A stretch of DNA of 64,000 nt, taken from Lentzea californiensis (lineage in GTDB: Bacteria > Actinomycetota > Actinomycetes > Mycobacteriales > Pseudonocardiaceae). This document shows, piece after piece, positions 30,830-39,092 of the stretch (the stretch's first letter is position 1; the number at the start of each line of letters is the position of its first letter). The stretch spans positions 1 to 64,000 of the forward strand of contig NZ_JANBBE010000011.1 of NCBI RefSeq assembly GCF_024648825.1, written 5' to 3'. The position numbers and the translations under genes were made by a program. A model generated the notes under the pieces. That model did no database searches. It was not told where the DNA came from and saw only the letters and a list, made by a program, of their open reading frames with translations.

Positions 30830-31836
30830 GACAGTGCTACCACCTTGTTCTCGCGTGCGGACAGGAAAGCGGCCTCGATGACCTTCAGCGCGTGCACGGC
30901 GCCCGCCGGGTCGACGGGGATCCGGCCGGCCTGCAGTTCGGTGTAGAAGTGCTGGTACGCGCCGGGTTCGACGGCGACCTCGGTGGTCTCGCCGAGGATG
31001 CCGAGTCGTCCGGTGCGGTCCTCGTGTCCCCAGTCCGGATCGGTCGGGCGGCGGCCCGCGTCGAGCGCGTCCTCCTGCTCGTCGAGGCCGCTGATCTCGA
31101 ACGCGCCCTCGCTGCCGAGCAGGCGGAAGCGCGGTCCGGTGTTCGCCGCGTGCGCGTTGGCCCACAGGTGGGAGCGGACGCCGTTCTCGTGCGTCAGCGC
31201 CACGAACACGTCGTCGTCCACCTGTGCGCCGGGGCGGCGCCGGTCTAGTTCCGCGTAGACGCTGCTGACCGGCCCGAACAGCTGCAGCGCCTGGTCGACG
31301 AGGTGCGCGCCGAGGTCGTACAGCAGGCCGCCCGCCTCCTCGGGGGCACCGAACTCGCGCCAGTTGTCCCAGATCTCCGGCACCCAGCGCTCGAAGCGGG
31401 ACTCGAACCGCCGCACCTCGCCCAGCCGGCCGAGGACCTCGCGGACGGTGAGGAAGTCGCTGTCCCAGCGGCGGTTCTGGAAGACGGTGAGAGGTACTCG
31501 CGCGGCCTGCGCGGCGGCCACGAGCTCCTCGGCTTCGGCGGAGGTCGGCGCGAACGGCTTGTCGACGACGACCGCGACGCCCTCGGCGATGGCTCGCTTC
31601 GCGTGCTCGACGTGCGTCTTGTTGGGAGTGGCCACGACGATCAGGTCGAGGTCCAGCTCGAACAGCTCGCCGGCGGTGACGATCTTCGCGTCCGGGTGCG
31701 CGGCACGGGCCTGCGCCTGCCGCTCCGGGTTCGCCGTGACGATCGCGACGAGGTCCATGCCCTCGGTGGAGGAGATCAGCGGGGCGTGGAAGACCCGCCC
31801 CGCGATGCCGTAGCCCAGAAGTCCGACTCGAGTCAT
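30826..31836 (-). CDS. Gfo/Idh/MocA-family oxidoreductase
   Basis: A 336-aa NAD(P)-dependent sugar or inositol oxidoreductase. Rossmann motif VGLLGYGIAGRVFHAPLI, then DLIVVATPNKTHVEHAKRAI, the cofactor/catalytic EKP-like VVDKPFAPTSAEAEEL, the FQNRRWDSDFLTVREVL segment, and the C-terminal catalytic region LLYDLGAHLVDQALQLFGP with the conserved Asp and His. It is divergent from a ROK regulator with a shared operator and is probably controlled by it; the HbpS-like gene is co-transcribed. Substrate probably a sugar, unidentified. Confidence 0.92.
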   Translation of the reverse strand: MTRVGLLGYGIAGRVFHAPLISSTEGMDLVAIVTANPERQAQARAAHPDAKIVTAGELFELDLDLIVVATPNKTHVEHAKRAIAEGVAVVVDKPFAPTSAEAEELVAAAQAARVPLTVFQNRRWDSDFLTVREVLGRLGEVRRFESRFERWVPEIWDNWREFGAPEEAGGLLYDLGAHLVDQALQLFGPVSSVYAELDRRRPGAQVDDDVFVALTHENGVRSHLWANAHAANTGPRFRLLGSEGAFEISGLDEQEDALDAGRRPTDPDWGHEDRTGRLGILGETTEVAVEPGAYQHFYTELQAGRIPVDPAGAVHALKVIEAAFLSARENKVVALS

Positions 31837-31844
31837 GCTTCCGA

Positions 31845-31866
31845 TTAAAGCAACGCTGTTGAATAA
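31845..31866. promoter_or_regulatory. 22-bp dyad between oxidoreductase and ROK genes
   Basis: TTAAAGCAACGCTGTTGAATAA contains CAAC-N3-GTTG flanked by TTA/TAA at symmetric distance. It overlaps the apparent -10 regions of both divergent genes, as expected for a ROK repressor operator. Confidence 0.6.
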
Positions 31867-31874
31867 TTGCGACC

Positions 31875-32849
31875 GTGGACCTCACCTCGCTGCGTTCGCA
31901 CAACGACAGGGCAGTGCTCCGGCTCGTCCGTTCAGGGGCGCTGAGCAGGGCTTCCCTCGCCGCGGAGACCGGACTGACCCCGCAGGCGATCTCGAAGATC
32001 GTGGCGCGGCTCATGTCGGCAGGACTGCTGGAGGAGACCGGCGCCGTGCGCGACGGCGGCCGTGGCAAGCCCCGGATGTCGTTGCGGCTCGCGCCCGGCG
32101 GGGCGTACGCGTACGGCGCCTACGTCGACCGCGACGAACTGCGGGTGGTGAAGCTGGACCTGACCGGCGAGGTGGTGTCGTCGCCGGTCGTGCCGCTGCC
32201 CCCGATGTTCACGCCTGGCGACGTGCTGGACGCCCTGGCGCCGCTGGTCGAGGCCGGGGACGAGGTGCTGGGGCTCGGCATCGGCATCGCCGGCCCGCTG
32301 GAACACCCCGGCGGGGTGGTGTCCCCGAACGGTCTGCCGGGCTGGTCCTCGGTCCCGTTGAAGGCGCTGGCCGAGGAACGGCTCGGGCTGCCGGTCGTCG
32401 TGGACAAGGACACCAACGCCGCCGTCCTCGCCGAGGCGTGGCGACGACCGCTCCGAGACGCGGCGCTCGTGTTCGTGGGCACCGGTCTTGGCGTGGGGCT
32501 GCTCCTCGGAGGAGAGGTGCATCGCGGTGCACGGTCAGGCGCGGGGGAGTTCGGGCACACCACGATCCAGCTCGACGGGCCGCTGTGCGTGTGCGGAAGG
32601 CGCGGGTGCGTCGAGGCGGTGCACGCGGCCAGCACGGGCGTCGAGGCCGCACGGGTGCTGGCCGCCGCGGTGACGAACCTGGTGCAGCTGCTGGACCTCG
32701 ACCAGATCGTCCTGAGTGGACGGAAGGTGCTGGAGTCGCCGGAGCTCTACCTGAGGGCGATGCCGGACGTGGACGTCAGCGTCACGTCGTACGGTCCCGA
32801 CCTGGTGCCCGTCGGCGCAGGGCTGCTCGTTCTGGGCGAGTTGTTCTAG
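31875..32849 (+). CDS. ROK-family transcriptional regulator
   Basis: A 324-aa regulator. Residues about 1-65 are a winged helix-turn-helix (HNDRAVLRLVRSGALSRASLAAETGLTPQAISKIVARL). The rest is a ROK sugar-kinase-like domain: VLGLGIGIAGPLEHPGGVVSPN, GLPVVVDKDTNAAVLAEAW, FVGTGLGVGLLLGGEVHRGARSGAGEFGHTTI, and the zinc motif CVCGRRGCVEA. GTG 31875 has an AT-rich -10-like AATAAT 7 nt upstream. It probably represses the divergent oxidoreductase/HbpS-like operon in response to a sugar. Confidence 0.93.
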   Translation: MDLTSLRSHNDRAVLRLVRSGALSRASLAAETGLTPQAISKIVARLMSAGLLEETGAVRDGGRGKPRMSLRLAPGGAYAYGAYVDRDELRVVKLDLTGEVVSSPVVPLPPMFTPGDVLDALAPLVEAGDEVLGLGIGIAGPLEHPGGVVSPNGLPGWSSVPLKALAEERLGLPVVVDKDTNAAVLAEAWRRPLRDAALVFVGTGLGVGLLLGGEVHRGARSGAGEFGHTTIQLDGPLCVCGRRGCVEAVHAASTGVEAARVLAAAVTNLVQLLDLDQIVLSGRKVLESPELYLRAMPDVDVSVTSYGPDLVPVGAGLLVLGELF

Positions 32850-32863
32850 ACGAGTTGTTCTAG
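32837..32863. repeat. tandem 13-mer duplication at the ROK stop codon
   Basis: CGAGTTGTTCTAG occurs at 32837-32849 and again at 32851-32863. The second copy supplies TAGCAT (32861-32866), the likely -10 hexamer of the AraC gene at 32874, so the duplication may have created that promoter. Confidence 0.7.
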
Positions 32864-32873
32864 CATCAATGGT

Positions 32874-33674
32874 GTGGACGTCGAGCACGTCGTCGGCCTG
32901 CCGCACCCGCGGCTGCGGCCGTTCGTGACGCGGTACTCCGGGTATCGGATGCGCACCGAGCCCGGCGTCCACCGCGGCCTGCCGTCGCGCTCGCTCACCC
33001 TCGTGGTCACGATGGACGGCACGGTCGACCTGTCCGAGGGCCGGTTCGCCACGCTGTGCGGCGGGTTGCACGACGAGGCCGTGATCATCACCCACGACGG
33101 GTTCCAGCACGGCGTCCAGTGCGACCTCACGCCGCTGGGGATGCGGGCGTTCTTCGGCGTGCCGGCGGGTGAGCTGGCGGCGACCACCGTGGGGCTCGAC
33201 TGCCTGGACGCTCCGGCTGCCGAGTTGCGCGAACGGTTGCGGGAAGCCCTGACGTGGACGGACCGGTTCGCGCGCCTGGACGAGGTGCTGGGCGGGCTGG
33301 TCAGGCCGGTGCGGCAGCAGGTCGAGGTGGCGTGGGCGTGGCAGCGGCTCGCGGCGGGCGCGCCGGTGGCCGAGATCGCGGCCGAGGTCGGGTGGAGCAG
33401 GCAGCACCTGAGCGCGCGGTTCGCGGCCGAGTACGGGCTCACGCCCAAGGTCGTGGGCCGCGTGATGCGGTTCGAGCGGGCGAACCGGATGCTGCGCGGC
33501 GAGCGCCGGCCCACGCTGACCGAGGTGGCCGCGGCCTGCGGTTACACCGACCAGGCGCACTTCAACCGCGACTGGCGCGCGTTGTGCGGGGCGACCCCGA
33601 CCGAGTGGATCGCGGCCGAGCTTCCATTCGTACAAGGCAGCGAACACGGTCAGGGCGCAGAGTTGCTGTCATGA
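32874..33674 (+). CDS. AraC-family transcriptional regulator
   Basis: A 266-aa regulator with an N-terminal effector-type domain (HPRLRPFVTRYSGYRMRTEPGVHRGLPSRSLTLVV, QHGVQCDLTPLGMRAFFGVPAGEL) and a C-terminal AraC DNA-binding domain (VAEIAAEVGWSRQHLSARFAAEYGLTPK, LTEVAAACGYTDQAHFNRDWRALCGATPTEWI). GTG 32874 follows TAGCAT by 7 nt. The stop overlaps the start of the VOC gene by 4 bp (ATGA), a common arrangement for this AraC subtype with glyoxalase-fold proteins. Confidence 0.9.
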   Translation: MDVEHVVGLPHPRLRPFVTRYSGYRMRTEPGVHRGLPSRSLTLVVTMDGTVDLSEGRFATLCGGLHDEAVIITHDGFQHGVQCDLTPLGMRAFFGVPAGELAATTVGLDCLDAPAAELRERLREALTWTDRFARLDEVLGGLVRPVRQQVEVAWAWQRLAAGAPVAEIAAEVGWSRQHLSARFAAEYGLTPKVVGRVMRFERANRMLRGERRPTLTEVAAACGYTDQAHFNRDWRALCGATPTEWIAAELPFVQGSEHGQGAELLS

Positions 33675-34069
33675 GCACACCACCACCCACCTGCTGGCCC
33701 ACTCTGTCCTATCAGGACGCTCCCGCCGCGATCCGCTTCCTCGTGGAGGCGTTCGGGTTCTCCGAGCACCTCGTCGTGCCGGGGGAGGCCGGCGGCGAGG
33801 TCGTGCACTGCGAGATGGTCTGGCCCGAGGGCGGCGGCGTCATGCTGGGGTCCGCCGTGCGGTCGGCCGGCGAGGTCGAGGCGACCACGGCCGGCGCAGG
33901 ATCCGTCTATGTCGTGACCGACCGCCCGGACGAGATCCACGGGCAGGCGCTTGCGCGCGGGGCGACCGAGATCCGCGGCCTGCGCGACGAGGACTACGGC
34001 TCTCGCGGCTTCACGGTGGCCGACCCCGAGGGCAACCGCTGGAGCTTCGGCACCTATCGCGGAGCGTGA
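33671..34069 (+). CDS. VOC (glyoxalase-fold) family protein
   Basis: A 132-aa protein of the vicinal-oxygen-chelate superfamily: WPTLSYQDAPAAIRFLVEAFGFSEHLVV at the start, HCEMVWPEGGGVMLGS in the middle, GATEIRGLRDEDYGSRGFTVADPEGNRWSFGTY at the end. These are features of the bleomycin-resistance/glyoxalase-like YCII or PhnB-type subgroup. Translational coupling with the AraC gene suggests joint function, perhaps detoxification; substrate unknown. Confidence 0.9.
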   Translation: MSTPPPTCWPTLSYQDAPAAIRFLVEAFGFSEHLVVPGEAGGEVVHCEMVWPEGGGVMLGSAVRSAGEVEATTAGAGSVYVVTDRPDEIHGQALARGATEIRGLRDEDYGSRGFTVADPEGNRWSFGTYRGA

Positions 34070-34133
34070 AGCAACCCGCACGCACCGTTTGGAGTCTTCC
34101 TGGTTGGAGAGGTTCACACCCAGGGGAGGACAC

Positions 34134-37100
34134 GTGCGCCCAGCACGATGTTTGGTGATCGCCGCTCTCGCCGCCGGACTGCTCAGTCCGGCGGCGACGG
34201 CGCAGGCGGAACCGTCGAGAACGACGCAGAAGACGTCGTCCATCACGCTGATCAGCGGTGACAGGGTCGTCGTCGGTGAACGCGGGGAGCTCGTCCGGGT
34301 CGAGGGGCGGCCCGGAATGCAGTTCGCCCAGTACGTGCAGGACGACCACCAGTACGTGGTGCCGGCGGACGCCGTCGACGCGGTGAGCCAGGACCGCGTC
34401 GACAAGCGCTTCTTCGACATCACCTCGTTGCACGCCTACGGGTACACCGACGACAAGATCGACCGGATTCCATTGCTGGACAATGGTTTCCGCGCGGCGG
34501 CTGCGGTGCCCAAGAAGGACGCGGCGCAGCAGTGGGCGGCGCGGCGCACAGGCGCGTTGCGTGCCGGGAAGCTGTGGCTCGACGGCAAGTCGCAGATCTC
34601 GCTGACCGAGAGCGTGCCGATGGTGGACGCGCCAGCCGCGTGGCAGTCCGGGTTCGACGGCACCGGCGTCACCGTCGCCGTGCTCGACACCGGGTACGAC
34701 CAGAAGCATCCGGAACTCGCGGGCGTCGTCTCCGTGTCGAAGGACTTCACGCCGTCCGGCATCCAGGACGACATCGGTCACGGCACGCACGTCGCGGCCA
34801 CGGTCGCCGGTCGTGGCAGCGGGTACGTCGGCGTCGCGAAGGGCGCTTCTCTTGCCGTGGGCCGGGTCTGCGAGGCCTCGTACTGCTTCGACAGCGCGGT
34901 GATCGCCGGCATGGAGTGGGCGGCGCGCGAGGTCAAGGCCAAGGTCGTCAACATGTCGCTGGGCGGCGACCAGTCCGACGGCACCGACCCGTTGTCGGTG
35001 AAGGTCAACGAGCTCACGGCCGAGACCGGTGCGCTGTTCGTGGTCGCGGCGGGTAATGCGGGGACCTTCCGCAAGGTCTCCGGACCGGCGGTGGCGGACT
35101 CGGCGCTGGCCGTAGCCAACCTGACCAAGCAGGGCACGGTGGAGGAGATGTCGTCACGCGGCCCACGGCTCGGCGACCACGCGGTCAAGCCGGACATCGC
35201 GGCGCCGGGCACGGACATCGTGGCGGCCCGCGCCGAGAACACGTTGTGGGAACACGCCGTCGACGACCTGCACGCGCGGCTGACCGGTACGTCGATGGCC
35301 GCGCCGCACGTCGCGGGCGCGGCGGCGGTGCTGGCGCAGCGCAACCCGTCCTGGACCGCGGCCGAACTCAAGGCCCACCTGATGGGGACGGTGAAGCCGG
35401 TCGCGGACTCGCCGACGAGCGCGGGCACCGGTCTGCTCGACGTCGGCCGGGCGGTGACGCAGCAGGTGCGGGCGTCGGTGGGCAGCCTGTCGTTCGGCCT
35501 GCTGGAATGGCCGCACACCAGGACGTTCACGAAGACGATCACCTACTCGAACGCGGGCGCCGAGCCGGTGACGCTGGCGCTGCGGCACGACCTGGGTGCG
35601 GACTTCTCCGTGCCGGCGTCGGTGACCGTGCCGACAGGCGGCAGTGCCGCGGTCGACGTCGTGCTGGACCCGCGCAAGGGCCTCGGCACGTTCTTCGGGC
35701 ACGTCAAGGCTTCCGGGGCCGGCGTCGAGCTGACGACCTCCGTCGGCGCGTACGTGCAGGAGGAACGGCACGCGCTGACATTGTCGATGATCGGCCGTGA
35801 CGGCAAGCCCGTCCCGAACGAGTTCGCCGTCGTGGTCAACATGACGACGCAGGAGGCATCGGTGCTCAGCATCGGTCCCGACGGCACCGGATCGTCGAAG
35901 CTGCCGGTCGCGGACTACGCCGTGCTGAGCCGCATCGACGAGGTGACGCCGAACTACGACTGGTTCGTGCCGGTCGCCGCGACCGAGGTGGCCGGGCGCG
36001 TGTCGCTCGGAGCGGACGTGTCCGTGACGCTGGACACCAGGCAGGGCAAGCAGATCAGCGTCGAACTGCCCGAGCACGACTCGGTGGTGTGGTACCGCGA
36101 CTCCAAGCTGGCGGTGCCGTTCAAGCCCGGCAAGATCAGCGGTGTCGCCAGCATCATCGACGGCAGGGTTCCGCTGTACGGCCTGTCGTTCGGCGCGCCG
36201 CTGCCGGAGCTGACCTACGACTCCGGGCTCAAGGGCGGGCAGCCGCTGGTCTCGGTTCCCGGCGGGTTCCCGGTGCGGTACTACGAGAGCAGCAAGTACC
36301 TGCCGCCGGGTGAGCACCGGCTCGACGTCGCCGAACGCGGTTCCGACGTGCGCGGCAAGCTCGTCCTGGTCCGGCAGGCGGGCGAGGACCCCTACGCGGT
36401 CGCACGGGAGATGGAGGACGCCGGAGCGGTCGCCGTGCTGTGGGCGGGTCCGGTGCCGTTCGGGTACGACGAGCAGACGGCGATCCCGGTGATCGCCGCG
36501 GCCGAGCACCACGTGGCCGTCACGCCGTCGAAGCTCACGTTGCGAGCCATCGCTGGTTCACCGGTGTCGTACACGTTGTTCCAGCAGAACAAGGGCTCGC
36601 TTCCGTTGGGGGTCAAGAAGTTCCGGAACTCGGAGCTCGCCCGGGTCAAGGCGCGCTACCACACGTCCGGCGCGGACGGCTCGGTCAACCAGCGGAACAA
36701 CCCGGTCGTCGGCGGCGCCATCGGCGTGACGCTGGACGAACGGCTCGCCGCTCCGGCGGAGCGCACCGAGTACTTCACCCCGGGCACGTGGTTCCAGGAG
36801 GGCTTCGACGGGCGCGCGTCCGGAGGCGGCGACGACCCGATCACGACCTCGTGGGCCCACGTCGACCCGGTGACCTTCCAGGCAGGCGCAAACTACGAGC
36901 GCACGAACCTGCGTGCCGTCACCTCACCACGGCTCAACGGTCCGTCGCTCGTGCCGTGGGCCGACGGCGGTGGCGTCGAACGGGCGGGCGACCTGATCAC
37001 CACGCGGATCTCGCCGTTCGGCGGGGCGGGGTGGGTGGAGAACTGGCGGCAGACCGGCGGCGGTTACGTGGAGCTGTTCCGCGACGGGGTGTCGCTGGGC

Positions 37101-37535
37101 TTCTCCGACGTGAGGAGGGGCTCGTTCCACGCCCCTGCCCGCGACGGCCGGTACAAGCTGGTGCTGGACGCGTCCCGCGAGTCGCTCGCGTTGTCCACCA
37201 ACGTGAAAACCACGTGGGAGTTCTCAGCTTCCGCCGACGGCAAGCTGCCGTTGCTGGAGATCGGCTATTCGGTGCCGGTCGACCTGCGCAACAGCGGGAA
37301 GGCCGGGGCGCCGATGCCGGTGAGGTTCACCGCGACGCGTCAGGCGGGCAAGGCCTCGGTGCGCTCGCTGCAGGCCTACGCGTCGTTCGACGACGGCGTC
37401 ACCTGGGCTCCGGTGAAGTCGATCGTCCCTCCCGGCGGGAAGGCGGGCGGGTTCGTGTCGCTGCGCGTGGTGGCGGAGGACGCGGACGGCAACACGGTCG
37501 ACCAGACGGTGCTGAGGGCCTACCGCCTGCGCTAA
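34134..37535 (+). CDS. large secreted subtilisin-like protease (S8)
   Basis: An 1133-aa exported serine peptidase. Signal peptide at residues 1-25 (MRPARCLVIAALAAGLLSPA), propeptide to about 155, then the S8 domain with Asp185 (VAVLDTGYD), His216 (GHGTHVAATVAG), Asn308 (VVAAGNAG) and Ser387 (GTSMAAPH). After the catalytic domain come Fn3/Ig-like beta regions and a PA-like segment (VRGKLVLVRQAGEDPYAVAREMEDAGAVAVLWA). GTG 34134 has AGGGGAGGA 3 nt upstream. It is followed by an inverted repeat at 37571-37622. No lipobox or sortase motif was seen, so it should be released. Confidence 0.93.
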   Translation: MRPARCLVIAALAAGLLSPAATAQAEPSRTTQKTSSITLISGDRVVVGERGELVRVEGRPGMQFAQYVQDDHQYVVPADAVDAVSQDRVDKRFFDITSLHAYGYTDDKIDRIPLLDNGFRAAAAVPKKDAAQQWAARRTGALRAGKLWLDGKSQISLTESVPMVDAPAAWQSGFDGTGVTVAVLDTGYDQKHPELAGVVSVSKDFTPSGIQDDIGHGTHVAATVAGRGSGYVGVAKGASLAVGRVCEASYCFDSAVIAGMEWAAREVKAKVVNMSLGGDQSDGTDPLSVKVNELTAETGALFVVAAGNAGTFRKVSGPAVADSALAVANLTKQGTVEEMSSRGPRLGDHAVKPDIAAPGTDIVAARAENTLWEHAVDDLHARLTGTSMAAPHVAGAAAVLAQRNPSWTAAELKAHLMGTVKPVADSPTSAGTGLLDVGRAVTQQVRASVGSLSFGLLEWPHTRTFTKTITYSNAGAEPVTLALRHDLGADFSVPASVTVPTGGSAAVDVVLDPRKGLGTFFGHVKASGAGVELTTSVGAYVQEERHALTLSMIGRDGKPVPNEFAVVVNMTTQEASVLSIGPDGTGSSKLPVADYAVLSRIDEVTPNYDWFVPVAATEVAGRVSLGADVSVTLDTRQGKQISVELPEHDSVVWYRDSKLAVPFKPGKISGVASIIDGRVPLYGLSFGAPLPELTYDSGLKGGQPLVSVPGGFPVRYYESSKYLPPGEHRLDVAERGSDVRGKLVLVRQAGEDPYAVAREMEDAGAVAVLWAGPVPFGYDEQTAIPVIAAAEHHVAVTPSKLTLRAIAGSPVSYTLFQQNKGSLPLGVKKFRNSELARVKARYHTSGADGSVNQRNNPVVGGAIGVTLDERLAAPAERTEYFTPGTWFQEGFDGRASGGGDDPITTSWAHVDPVTFQAGANYERTNLRAVTSPRLNGPSLVPWADGGGVERAGDLITTRISPFGGAGWVENWRQTGGGYVELFRDGVSLGFSDVRRGSFHAPARDGRYKLVLDASRESLALSTNVKTTWEFSASADGKLPLLEIGYSVPVDLRNSGKAGAPMPVRFTATRQAGKASVRSLQAYASFDDGVTWAPVKSIVPPGGKAGGFVSLRVVAEDADGNTVDQTVLRAYRLR

Positions 37536-37570
37536 TCGTTCCCCCCACTGAGTGATGTTGCTGTGTTGAG

Positions 37571-37622
37571 CCGAACGGTCGTGCTTCTGTTACGTCTTAG
37601 GGCGTAACCGCACGGCCGTTCG
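37571..37622. terminator. inverted repeat after the subtilase gene
   Basis: Arms 37571-37584 and 37609-37622 (CCGAACGGYCGTGC) pair with one mismatch over 14 bp, and a nested TTACG/CGTAA stem forms in the loop. It starts 36 bp after the subtilase stop. Confidence 0.65.
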
Positions 37623-37638
37623 GTCGTTGTAACCCCCT

Positions 37639-37708
37639 GCGGCACCTGCCCCGCCGAGCGCGAGACGAACCAGGGACGCGGCGTCTCAGCGCCCAGGGCA
37701 GGTGCCGC
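37639..37708. other. nested 70-nt inverted-repeat structure upstream of the methyltransferase
   Basis: Outer arms 37639-37651 and 37696-37708 (GCGGCACCTGCCC) are perfectly complementary, and an inner GAGACG/CGTCTC pair (37662-37667, 37682-37687) stacks inside. It lies 46 bp before the methyltransferase start, directly after another hairpin. It could be a second terminator or a structured leader RNA; I recognise no known riboswitch class. Confidence 0.4.
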
Positions 37709-37754
37709 CATTCTCGGTGGCCGGTTCGGCGCGCCTGTGGTGGCATTCCTGCTC

Positions 37755-38492
37755 ATGGGGACATTCGAGGAACTGGTGGCCGAGGGCGCGGCCGTGCCGC
37801 TGGAGGGCTGGGACTTCACCTGGTTCGAGGGCCGCGCCACCGAGGAACGCCCACCGTGGGGCTACGCCTCCCTGATCGCCGCACGGCTGGGAGCGGTCTC
37901 ATCGGCCCTCGACCTGCAGACCGGCGGGGGAGAGGTCACCGCGTCGGCTCCGGTGCTGCCGTCCCTGATGGCAGCCACCGAGTCGTGGCCGCCCAACGCC
38001 CTGGTCGCCGCGAAGAACCTGCCCTTCGTGGTGCGCGCTCCGGACGACGGGCCGCTGCCGTTCCGGGGTTCCTCGTTCGACCTGGTGATCTCGCGGCACC
38101 CCGTGGTGACGCCGTGGGGCGAGATCGCGCGCGTGCTCCGGTCCGGTGGGACCTACTTCTCGCAGCAGATCGGGGCCGGGACGAACCGGGAGCTGACCGA
38201 CTTCATGATGGGGCCGCAGCCGGTGAGCGAGGCTCGCGGAGTCGCTGTCGCTCGTGCTTCGGCCGAGGCCGCCGGGATGGAGGTGGTGCGGCTGGAGCCG
38301 GTTTCGTTGAGGGTGGCGTTCTTCGACGTTGCTGCGGTTGTGCATTTCCTGCGGAAGGTGCTGTGGACCGTTCCCGGGTTCACCGTGGAGGGGTATCGGG
38401 GTCGGCTCCTGGACATGCATGCGCACATCCAGGAGCACGGGGAGTTCGTGTGCACCTCGACGCGGTTCCTGGTCGAGGCCCGGAAGCCCTGA
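37755..38492 (+). CDS. class I SAM-dependent methyltransferase
   Basis: A 245-aa methyltransferase-fold protein. The SAM-binding glycine loop is present as ALDLQTGGGEVT, with later FRGSSFDLVISRHPV and GEIARVLRSGGTYFSQQIG (motifs IV-VI). N-terminal VPLEGWDFTWFEGRATEERPPWGYA resembles a group of actinobacterial methyltransferases of unknown substrate. ATG 37755 was chosen; an in-frame GTG at 37737 would add 6 residues. It is convergent with the candidate immunity gene, stop-to-stop gap 3 bp. Confidence 0.8.
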   Translation: MGTFEELVAEGAAVPLEGWDFTWFEGRATEERPPWGYASLIAARLGAVSSALDLQTGGGEVTASAPVLPSLMAATESWPPNALVAAKNLPFVVRAPDDGPLPFRGSSFDLVISRHPVVTPWGEIARVLRSGGTYFSQQIGAGTNRELTDFMMGPQPVSEARGVAVARASAEAAGMEVVRLEPVSLRVAFFDVAAVVHFLRKVLWTVPGFTVEGYRGRLLDMHAHIQEHGEFVCTSTRFLVEARKP

Positions 38493-38495
38493 CGG

Positions 38496-39092
38496 TCAGG
38501 CCTGCCAGCGCCGGGCGTCGACGATCTCCTTGAACCGTGCGGCCTCCTCTTCGGTGATCTCCTTAAGCCGCCCGCTCTTGCGGTCGGTATCCACGTCCTG
38601 GCGGAGGTAACTCCTGACCCACCCCTCGTCGAACGTGTATTTGTTCTCCATGCGGTAGCCCTGGGGACTGGTCCAGGTCCGGATGACTCCCCGAGCGTCG
38701 TCCACCGAGAACTTGTCGTCGTCCATCCAGGCGTAGTAGGTGTACTTCCCGTCCTTCGGCTCGAAGCTCGCGGGCCGGCCGTCCTGGACGTCGATGAACA
38801 CCTCTGCGGTACCCGGCGAAAGCTCGGTCGCCTTGGTGCCCCGGTCGCCCGACTGGGCGTCGGTCAGTTCGGTGGTCGGAACCCAGCCGGACCCGGTGAG
38901 GTAGAGCTCGTCGTGCGTCTCACCGGTGTCGTCCACCCGGCGACGACAGACCTGCGTCGGGCCGACGCCCACCTCGTTCTCCCGCAGGGAGATGGCGTAG
39001 TACCGGTACTCGGGATCCACCTGAACCTCGTTCCACAAGAATCGGAGACGCGCCCCGGTATCAGCCGGGACGCGTCCATTGTCGATCAGCAT
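38496..39092 (-). CDS. candidate immunity protein for the adjacent toxin
   Basis: A 198-aa acidic protein with no signal peptide or membrane span. Its start shares one base with the stop of the toxin gene (TGATG), so the two are translated together. I do not recognise a family. Sequence includes RLRFLWNEVQVDPEYRYYAISLRENEVGVGP, a beta-rich centre (FIDVQDGRPASFEPKDGKYTYYAWMDDD) and a helical C-terminus. Position directly downstream of a polymorphic toxin, small size and acidity are what an immunity protein would show; this is inference from context only. Confidence 0.6.
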   Translation of the reverse strand: MLIDNGRVPADTGARLRFLWNEVQVDPEYRYYAISLRENEVGVGPTQVCRRRVDDTGETHDELYLTGSGWVPTTELTDAQSGDRGTKATELSPGTAEVFIDVQDGRPASFEPKDGKYTYYAWMDDDKFSVDDARGVIRTWTSPQGYRMENKYTFDEGWVRSYLRQDVDTDRKSGRLKEITEEEAARFKEIVDARRWQA

